Of a stretch of 6,726 nucleotides of DNA, positions 1-5,759 are shown one piece after another; position 1 is the stretch's first letter; every line of letters begins with the position of its first letter. This DNA is from Gammaproteobacteria bacterium (GTDB taxonomy: Bacteria; Pseudomonadota; Gammaproteobacteria; Steroidobacterales; Steroidobacteraceae), in contig PMNQ01000076.1 of the NCBI GenBank assembly GCA_003162555.1, positions 18,025 to 24,750 on the forward strand. Reading direction: 5' to 3'. Both the position numbers and the translations under genes were made by a program. Below the pieces are notes generated by a model. The model did no database searches and was not told where the DNA came from. It saw only the letters and a list, made by a program, of their open reading frames with translations.

Positions 1-269
1 CCGGTGTGGCGGCCGGACGCGCCTCGCTCATTGCCTACTTCATGATGACCGACATCGTCGGCTTGGGCTGGCAGGGCGCGAACGGTCTGATCAATACCGC
101 GACCGTGCTGCGCGCGGCGGTGTTCCTGCCGCTGCTGGCCACCGGCGTCTGGCTCGGCAATCACCGCTTCAAGCAGGCCGAACCCGCGTCCGCCCATCGA
201 TGGATACTGCGCCTGCTGATGCTGCTCGCGCTGCTCACCGGCGCGCGCGCGATCTCACAGCTTTACTAG
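1..269 (+). CDS. C-terminal part of a probable TSUP (TauE/SafE-like) membrane transporter, 5' end outside window
   Basis: This frame is open from the left edge to a TAG stop at 267-269 and gives the last 88 or so residues of a membrane protein. The GTG at 6-8 is simply the first start-like codon of an already open frame, not a likely start. Two hydrophobic segments are visible, roughly TATVLRAAVFLPLLATGVWLG and WILRLLMLLALLTGARAI, separated by a short polar stretch (NHRFKQAEPASAH). A late helix, then a Gly-rich 'GVWLGNHRF' turn, a basic/polar loop and a final helix is typical of the C-terminal end of TauE/SafE (TSUP, formerly DUF81) proteins. Some of these export sulfite or sulfoacetate in sulfonate-degrading bacteria. 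The gene converges on the aminosulfonate operon, so it is a separate transcription unit. The family call rests on a short C-terminal stretch, and another polytopic membrane protein is possible. Confidence 0.6.
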   Translation, partial: GVAAGRASLIAYFMMTDIVGLGWQGANGLINTATVLRAAVFLPLLATGVWLGNHRFKQAEPASAHRWILRLLMLLALLTGARAISQLY

Positions 270-288
270 GATCCGCTGATAGGTCAGC

Positions 289-1677
289 TCACGCTGATGG
301 CGGCGCCGCGGCGCCGAAGCGCCGCCGGACGAAGTAGCCGGCCAGCATCACCAATGCGCTCATGATGCCGAACAGCAGCGGCAGCCGTTGATCCGGGATG
401 AAAGCCATCGCCGCAACGATCGCGAGCATCGTGACGATCGCCACTATGGTGAGCACCGGATAGCCCCACATGCGCACGCGCAGCCGCTCCGGCGCCTCGC
501 GTTCGAGCCGGCCGCGCAACCGCAGTTCCGCGCACGCAATCAGCACATACACGAAGATCGCGACCGTCCCGTAGGAGTCGACGAGGAACGCGAACACGTG
601 TTCCGGCGAGATGTAGTTCATCACCACGGCCGCGTAGCCGAATGCCGTGCTCATCAGGATCGCGCGCACCGGCACGCCGCGCTTGTTTAACCGGGCGACG
701 CCGCGTGGCGCATCGCCACGCCGCGCCAGCGCCATGATCATGCGGGAAGAAGCAAACAGCCCGCTGTTGAGGGCCGACAGCACCGCGGTCAGGATCACGC
801 CATTCATGATCTGCGCCGCGGCGGGTATACGCAGGGTCTCGAGCGCCGTGACGTAAGGCTGCACGATGCCCGCTGAGTTCCACGGCACCAGCGTCACGAC
901 CACGAGAATGGAACCGACGTAGAACACGAGCACCCGCGACACCACGGACTGGGTCGCGCGTGCGACCGCGCGCTCAGGCTCGGCCGATTCGGCCGCCGCC
1001 ACGGTGACGATTTCGGAGCCAAAATAGAAGCCCGTTGCCGCGACCGCCCCGGTAAGCACGGGCGCGAGTCCCAGGGGCATGAATCCTCCATGGGCCGTGA
1101 GGTTCGTGAAGCCACCGGAAAAACCAGGCCACAGACCACAGACGACCACGACGCCAATGCCGAGAAATACCATTATCGCGATCAACTTGATCGAGGCGAA
1201 CCAGTATTCCGTTTCGCCCCAGGAGCGCACCGACAGCAGGTTCAACAATGTGAAGATCGTCATCAGGCCCAGCGTGAAGCGCCATTGCGCCACATCGGGA
1301 AACCAGTGCGTCAGGATCTTTGCCCCCGCCACTGCCTCGAGTGCCACGACGATGATCCAGAAATACCAGTACATCCACCCTGTCATGAAACCCGCGAGCT
1401 CGCCGAGCGCCAGGCGGTTGTACTCGTAGAATCCGCCGACCGCGGGATATGCGGAAGCCATCTCGCCGAGCATGCGCATCACCAGCACGACCAGCGTGCC
1501 GGTCAGCGCGAAGGACACAACCGCGGCCGGCCCGGTGGCCTGGATGACGACGCCGCTGCCGACGAACAGGCCGGCGCCGATGACACCACCCAGCGCGATC
1601 ATGCGCATGTGCCGCGTCTTGAGCGTGCGGCGCAGTGCGTTGGAACCGGAATCGGTGCCCGAAGTATCTGGGTTCAT
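289..1677 (-). CDS. GabP-like amino acid permease (APC superfamily, AAT family), candidate taurine importer
   Basis: The 462-residue product is the usual length for an AAT-family proton-coupled amino acid permease with 12 membrane helices. It resembles E. coli GABA permease (GabP) along its length. The first helix carries GVIGAGLFVGSG (residues 31-42), the counterpart of GVIGASLFVGSS in GabP. The helix 6 region has GSEIVTVAAAESAEPE (220-235), and SALNSGLFASSRM...RRGDAP (about 301-324) matches the family's helix 8 and loop. The ATG at 1675-1677 is preceded by GAGG at a 6-nt spacing, which supports this start. It is the last gene of the operon, 34 nt after the exporter gene, and ends at TGA 289-291. 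GabP relatives carry omega-amino acids. Taurine is an omega-aminosulfonate of similar size, so an importer role for taurine fits the context. That substrate is inferred, and GABA, beta-alanine or another amino acid remains possible. Confidence 0.9.
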   Translation of the reverse strand: MNPDTSGTDSGSNALRRTLKTRHMRMIALGGVIGAGLFVGSGVVIQATGPAAVVSFALTGTLVVLVMRMLGEMASAYPAVGGFYEYNRLALGELAGFMTGWMYWYFWIIVVALEAVAGAKILTHWFPDVAQWRFTLGLMTIFTLLNLLSVRSWGETEYWFASIKLIAIMVFLGIGVVVVCGLWPGFSGGFTNLTAHGGFMPLGLAPVLTGAVAATGFYFGSEIVTVAAAESAEPERAVARATQSVVSRVLVFYVGSILVVVTLVPWNSAGIVQPYVTALETLRIPAAAQIMNGVILTAVLSALNSGLFASSRMIMALARRGDAPRGVARLNKRGVPVRAILMSTAFGYAAVVMNYISPEHVFAFLVDSYGTVAIFVYVLIACAELRLRGRLEREAPERLRVRMWGYPVLTIVAIVTMLAIVAAMAFIPDQRLPLLFGIMSALVMLAGYFVRRRFGAAAPPSA

Positions 1678-1683
1678 TCGAGA

Positions 1684-1687
1684 CCTC
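1684..1687 (-). promoter_or_regulatory. Ribosome binding site of the GabP-like permease
   Basis: The minus strand reads GAGGTCTCGA before the ATG, placing GAGG 6 nt upstream of the start codon at 1677. This independent site lies in the 34-nt gap after the exporter gene. It suggests the permease is translated separately rather than by strict coupling. Confidence 0.6.
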
Positions 1688-1711
1688 AGTTTTTCAATCC
1701 CTGCGTGCCAG

Positions 1712-2779
1712 TCAACCCACGTGCAGCGCGATGAAGCGGTTCACCGCGGCGCCGCCCACCACCAGCCACAGGAACAATATGAATGTCAGCAGCAGCGGCC
1801 TTCCGCCGGAGCGCCTGAGCGTACCAAAGTGCGTCGAGATGCCGAGCGCGCCCATGGCAGTAGCGAGCAGCCAGTTGTCGAGCCTGGTGATCATGCCGAC
1901 GACGGGGTGCGGCACGACGTCCAGTGAATTGAACAGCACCACCGCGATGAACAGCAGCGCAAAAGTGGGCACGGTCACCGGGCACTCGAACTCCTCGACC
2001 GCGCCTGTGCGCGCATTCATGCGCCGGGCCCGCGCCCGGATGTACGCCGCCAGGATCGGCAGGAACGGGGCCAGCATCATGACGCGCACCATCTTGGCGA
2101 TGACCGCCGTGCCCGCGACGTCATCAGAACCAATCTGCCGGCCGGCCGCGACCACCTGCGCGACCTCGTGCACCGTTGAACCGATGTAGATGCCGAATGT
2201 GGAAGCGCCTCCGGGGATCACCTGCCACATATGGTTCAGGTCGTAGAGGAACGGGTACAGGAACATCGAGATCGTTCCAAAGATGACCACTCCGGTCACG
2301 GCGACACTGGCCTGTTCGGGCTTCCCTCTCACCAGCTGCTGGATCGCGAGCACGGCCGCCGCGCCACAAATCGCGCTGCCCGCGCCGACCAGCATTGCCA
2401 CAGTACGGTCTACCCCAAGCAGCCGCGTGCCCAGCTGCAGACTCAGCACGAAAGTCGATGCCAGGATCAGCGAGTCGATCAGGACGCCCTGCCAGCCCAC
2501 GTGGCCGACATCCTGGAGCGTGAGCCGGAATCCATAGAGCACGACGCCATAACGAAGCAGGGTCTGGCGCGAGATGCACACGCCTGCCTCCGCCCAGGGT
2601 TTGATCGAAGGGTAAAGCGTGTTGCCCACCAGCATGCCAAGGATGATCGCGACGGTGAGCGGGCTGATGCCGTGCGCCTGCAAAACCTGCCAGCTGGCGA
2701 GCCACACTGCCACCAGTCCGAGCACCGCCGTGAGCAGCAGGCCCGGCCCCGGCTTTGCGGGCAGCGCGCCGTTATCCAT
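1712..2779 (-). CDS. YeiH/TauZ-type putative sulfate (sulfite) exporter, PSE family (UPF0324)
   Basis: The 355-residue polytopic membrane protein matches the YeiH/UPF0324 family (PSE, putative sulfate exporter), which includes TauZ encoded in the taurine operon of Paracoccus. Family landmarks are LLRYGVVLYGFRLTLQD (about 74-90), GAGSAICGAAAVLA (132-145), VIFGTISMFLYP (165-176), STFGIYIGSTVHEVAQVVAAG (193-213) and AKMVRVMMLAP (228-238). About ten hydrophobic segments are visible. The ATG at 2777-2779 overlaps the end of ackA by 8 nt and lacks a clear Shine-Dalgarno site, which points to translational coupling with ackA. In this operon the likely job is to remove the sulfite released by Xsc, or the sulfate formed from it. 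The family's transport function is poorly proven, so the exported anion and direction are inferred from context. Confidence 0.88.
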   Translation of the reverse strand: MDNGALPAKPGPGLLLTAVLGLVAVWLASWQVLQAHGISPLTVAIILGMLVGNTLYPSIKPWAEAGVCISRQTLLRYGVVLYGFRLTLQDVGHVGWQGVLIDSLILASTFVLSLQLGTRLLGVDRTVAMLVGAGSAICGAAAVLAIQQLVRGKPEQASVAVTGVVIFGTISMFLYPFLYDLNHMWQVIPGGASTFGIYIGSTVHEVAQVVAAGRQIGSDDVAGTAVIAKMVRVMMLAPFLPILAAYIRARARRMNARTGAVEEFECPVTVPTFALLFIAVVLFNSLDVVPHPVVGMITRLDNWLLATAMGALGISTHFGTLRRSGGRPLLLTFILFLWLVVGGAAVNRFIALHVG

Positions 2780-3953
2780 GGAGTGATTTCAATGTGGCGT
2801 AAACGTGGCGGACGATCGCGAGCTCCTCATTCGCCTCGACGACCCAGATTGCATGCGGCGCTCCGGCTGCGGCGATTGTAGTCTCGTGGCGGCGATTCCG
2901 GTCGGCATCGATCTGCAGCCCGAGCCACGACAAATGATCGACGATACGGGCCCGCACCGCCGCACTGCCGACGCCGATGCCGCCGGTAAAAGCAGTCGCA
3001 TCGAGCCCGCCAAGCGCCACAACCAGCGATGCCGCGTGGCGTGCCGCCCAATAGCAGAAATGTTCGATCGCGCGCCGGCAGGCATCGTCGTCGATGCGCT
3101 CCAGTTCGCGCATGTCTGAACTGCGTCCGGACAGGCCGAGCAATCCGGAGCGCCGGTAGAGCAGATCCTCGAGCGCATCGACGGACATGCCGCGTTCGCG
3201 CTGCAGCGCCAGCAACAGGCCCGGATCGATCGCGCCACAGCGCGTGCCCATCACGAGGCCGTCGAGCGTCGAATAACCCATCGTGGTTGCGACGCTGCGG
3301 CCATCGCGGACCGCGGCAATGCTGCAGCCGTTGCCCAGATGAAATATCAGCAGGCGTTCTGGTGGCGTACCGCCGCCCCGCTCCGTGAGCACAGCCGTGA
3401 CATGTTCAAAGTTCAGGCCATGAAAGCCGAAGTGACGGTAGCCCGCCTCGTGCAACTCTGCCGGCAACGCATAGCGACTCTCAACCGCCGGCATGGTGGC
3501 GTGGAACGCCGTGTCGAAACACGCCACCTGCGGCAGCCGCGGCGCCACCCTCCGCATCGCATCGACGGCATCGAGGCAGAATCGATTGTGCAGCGGCGCC
3601 AGTGCGCGCAAGGTATTCAGTTCATCGAAGTGCGCATCATCGAGGAGCATCGGCGCCACGAACCGGGATCCACCGTGAACGATGCGATGGCCGCAGGCCG
3701 CCAGGCTCTCAGCAGCGACGCCGCGCTCTGCCAGCGCCGCCAGAATTGCGGTCAGTGCGGCCGCATGGTCGGTCGATGAGGGCAGCTCGCGCGCCGCCGC
3801 CGGCACAGCGCCGTCGATCAGCAATCGCGGACGCGTGCCTATACCTTCTACTTGTCCGTGCCAGGTGCGCGAGATTTCATCGAAAAGCGCAAATTTCAGC
3901 GACGAGGAACCCGCATTGAGGACCAGCACCCGACGGCCGGCCTGGTCCCTCAT
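2772..3953 (-). CDS. ackA: Acetate kinase (acetate/propionate kinase family)
   Basis: This cytoplasmic kinase interconverts acetyl phosphate + ADP and acetate + ATP. The length of 393 residues is normal. The ASKHA-fold N-terminal motif VLNAGSSSLKF (11-21) is intact. Residues aligning with the Methanosarcina acetate kinase active site are present: N13, R90 (HRIVHGG), H122 (APLHN), D147 (FDTAFH), H178 (GFHG), N208 (HLGNG), R238 (MGTRCG) and E376/E377 (NEEL). Departures from the usual motifs are HNR for HNP (122-124), GFHGLNF for GFHGTSH, and GGIGVGS for GGIGENS (324-330) in the nucleotide-binding loop. The start ATG (3951-3953) overlaps the xsc stop as ATGA, and no strong Shine-Dalgarno site is seen, so translation is probably coupled to xsc. 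Next to xsc, the enzyme would turn Xsc-made acetyl phosphate into acetate and ATP, where many taurine operons carry pta. Propionate or butyrate kinase activity is less likely in this context. Confidence 0.93.
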   Translation of the reverse strand: MRDQAGRRVLVLNAGSSSLKFALFDEISRTWHGQVEGIGTRPRLLIDGAVPAAARELPSSTDHAAALTAILAALAERGVAAESLAACGHRIVHGGSRFVAPMLLDDAHFDELNTLRALAPLHNRFCLDAVDAMRRVAPRLPQVACFDTAFHATMPAVESRYALPAELHEAGYRHFGFHGLNFEHVTAVLTERGGGTPPERLLIFHLGNGCSIAAVRDGRSVATTMGYSTLDGLVMGTRCGAIDPGLLLALQRERGMSVDALEDLLYRRSGLLGLSGRSSDMRELERIDDDACRRAIEHFCYWAARHAASLVVALGGLDATAFTGGIGVGSAAVRARIVDHLSWLGLQIDADRNRRHETTIAAAGAPHAIWVVEANEELAIVRHVYATLKSLHG

Positions 3954-5725
3954 GCCGGACTTTGCGGCCGCATGTCCTCACGCTGGATGCCGGCGATGAC
4001 GACCGGCTTCTTCATCGCATCGCGCCGGAACGGTTCACCGAGCTCCTGGTTCAGCAGCACTTCGATGAAGGTCGTGACGCCCTGCGCCTGCCCGGCGCAG
4101 GCCGTGCGCAGCGCCTCGGTGAGCTCCGCCGCCGTGCGCACCGTCACGCCACGGTGCCCGCAGGCCTCGGCCACGCGGGCGTAGTTCACGCCCGGATCGA
4201 GCTCGGTGCCGACGAAATTGTTGTCGTACCAGAGGATCGAATTGCGCTTTTCCGCGCCCCACTGGTAGTTGCGGAAGATCAGCATCGTGATCGCCGGCCA
4301 CGGATCGCGTCCGATCGAGGTCATCTCGTTCATCGAGATGCCAAAGGCGCCGTCACCGGCGAATCCGACCACGGGAATGTCTGGATTGCCGATCTTCGCG
4401 CCGATGATCGAGGGAAAGCCGTAACCGCAGGGGCCGAACAGGCCGGGCGCCAGGTACTTTCGGCCCTGCTCAAACATCGGGTAGGCGTTGCCAATCGCGC
4501 AATTGTTGCCGATGTCGCTCGAGATGATCGCATTCGCGGGCAACCCGGCGACGATCGCGCGCCAGGCCTTGCGCGGCGACAAGGCCTTCGGCTCGCGCGT
4601 ACGACAGTCCGCGTTCCAGCTCGTGCCCGCATCGTCCTGCTCGTCGTCCATCCCGGCAAGTTCAGCAGACCAGGCACGCTTAGTTTCGGCAATCTGCTCG
4701 CGCCGCGCCGCGCGGCCGGTGTCGCCCGCGCCCGGCGCCAGTTGCGCGAGCAGCTGAGCGGCCACCTGTTTGGCGTCACCGCAGATCGCGACCGCAACCG
4801 GCTTGGTGAGGCCGATGCGATCCGGATTGATGTCCACCTGGATGATCGCCGCGGACTTCGGCCAGTAGTCGAGTCCATAACACGGCAGCGTCGAGAACGG
4901 ATTGAGCCGCGTACCGAGCGCCAGTACGACGTCGGCCTTTGCGATGAGTTCCATCGCAGCGCGCGAGCCGTTGTAGCCGAGCGGTCCCACGCTGAGCCGA
5001 TGGCTGCCCGGGAACGAATCGTTATGCTGGTAGTTGTTGCAGACCGGCGCATCGAGGCGCTCGGCCAGCGCCGCGCACTCGCTCGTAGCGCCGCCCAGCA
5101 CCACGCCGGCTCCCGAGAGAATCACCGGGTATTTCGCCGCGGACAACAGACGTGCGGCTGCCGCGATCGCGCGAGCACCGCCAGCGGGCCGCTCGAATTC
5201 GATCGCCGCTGGCAGCGGCACGTCGATCACCTGGGTCCAGTAGTCACGCGGGATGTTGATCTGCGCCGGCGCCGACAGACGCTTCGCCTTGCAGATCACG
5301 CGATTCAGCACTTCCGGAATGCGACTCGGGTCGCGCACTTCCTCCTGGTAGCCGACCATGTCGCGAAACACGGCCATCTGCTCGACTTCCTGGAAACCGC
5401 CCTGACCGATGGTGCGGTTCGCCGCTTGCGGCGTCACCAGCAGCATCGGGGTGTGATTCCAGTAGGCCGTCTTGATGGCGGTCACGAATCCGGTGATGCC
5501 GGGCCCGTTCTGCGCGATGGCCATGGCGATCTTGCCAGTCGAGCGCGTGTAGCCGTCGCAGATCAGGCCGCCGTTGGTCTCGTGCGCGACGTCCCAGAAG
5601 GTGATGCCGGCTTTCGTGAACAGATCGGAGATCGGCATGAAGGCCGAACCGATGATGCCGAACGCGTGTTCGATGCCATGCTGCTGCAGCATCTTCACGA
5701 ACGCTTCCTCGGTCGTCATCTTCAT
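3950..5725 (-). CDS. xsc: Sulfoacetaldehyde acetyltransferase (thiamine diphosphate enzyme)
   Basis: Xsc converts sulfoacetaldehyde and phosphate to acetyl phosphate and sulfite in the cytoplasm, the desulfonation step of taurine breakdown. The 591-residue product has the usual Xsc length and the three-domain ThDP-enzyme layout. The N-terminal pyrimidine-binding domain (about 1-170) has the HE pair at 48-49, with E49 as the likely cofactor-activating glutamate. The central domain spans about 185-330 and the C-terminal diphosphate-binding domain about 385-560, with GDGAFG at 457-462 and the motif's Asn near N486. Xsc-specific stretches are GQGGFQEVEQM, SAPAQINIPRDYWTQV, FRNYQWGAEKRN (484-495) and NQELGEPFRRDAMKKPV (559-575). 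They match the alphaproteobacterial Xsc type closely. The ATG at 5723-5725 is chosen because AGGAG lies 8 nt upstream and the protein then begins MKMTTEEAFVK, as in known Xsc. The open frame runs further back into the aminotransferase gene, but that extension is low-complexity and not Xsc-like. Confidence 0.96.
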   Translation of the reverse strand: MKMTTEEAFVKMLQQHGIEHAFGIIGSAFMPISDLFTKAGITFWDVAHETNGGLICDGYTRSTGKIAMAIAQNGPGITGFVTAIKTAYWNHTPMLLVTPQAANRTIGQGGFQEVEQMAVFRDMVGYQEEVRDPSRIPEVLNRVICKAKRLSAPAQINIPRDYWTQVIDVPLPAAIEFERPAGGARAIAAAARLLSAAKYPVILSGAGVVLGGATSECAALAERLDAPVCNNYQHNDSFPGSHRLSVGPLGYNGSRAAMELIAKADVVLALGTRLNPFSTLPCYGLDYWPKSAAIIQVDINPDRIGLTKPVAVAICGDAKQVAAQLLAQLAPGAGDTGRAARREQIAETKRAWSAELAGMDDEQDDAGTSWNADCRTREPKALSPRKAWRAIVAGLPANAIISSDIGNNCAIGNAYPMFEQGRKYLAPGLFGPCGYGFPSIIGAKIGNPDIPVVGFAGDGAFGISMNEMTSIGRDPWPAITMLIFRNYQWGAEKRNSILWYDNNFVGTELDPGVNYARVAEACGHRGVTVRTAAELTEALRTACAGQAQGVTTFIEVLLNQELGEPFRRDAMKKPVVIAGIQREDMRPQSPA

Positions 5726-5733
5726 CAACACTA

Positions 5734-5738
5734 CTCCT
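5734..5738 (-). promoter_or_regulatory. Ribosome binding site that fixes the xsc start
   Basis: The minus strand reads AGGAG followed by TAGTGTTG and then ATG, a near-ideal Shine-Dalgarno sequence at 8-nt spacing from the ATG at 5725. It lies inside the 34-nt gap after the aminotransferase stop codon and argues against the longer upstream start at 5866. Confidence 0.75.
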
Positions 5739-5759
5739 GGCCCGATCGGCGCATCTCTA

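Noticed and set aside
275..288. A small inverted repeat (GCTGA, loop TAGG, TCAGC) between the convergent genes, considered as a bidirectional terminator.
   Set aside because: The stem is only 5 bp and has no T-run on either side. It is too weak to call a terminator, although transcripts must end somewhere near here.
1090..1734. A plus-strand open frame opposite the permease gene (214 codons).
   Set aside because: It is the antisense mirror of a well-supported permease, its product is rich in Arg/His/Gln, and no family is recognisable.
2231..2881. A plus-strand open frame opposite the exporter and ackA 3' end.
   Set aside because: It is the antisense mirror of conserved genes, lacks any motif or start signal, and spans a coding junction on the other strand.
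5731..5754. A 7-codon mini-ORF (MRRSGQE) on the minus strand in the aminotransferase-xsc gap, with its stop directly abutting the xsc Shine-Dalgarno sequence.
   Set aside because: It has no ribosome binding site and no leader-peptide pattern. It is easily produced by chance.
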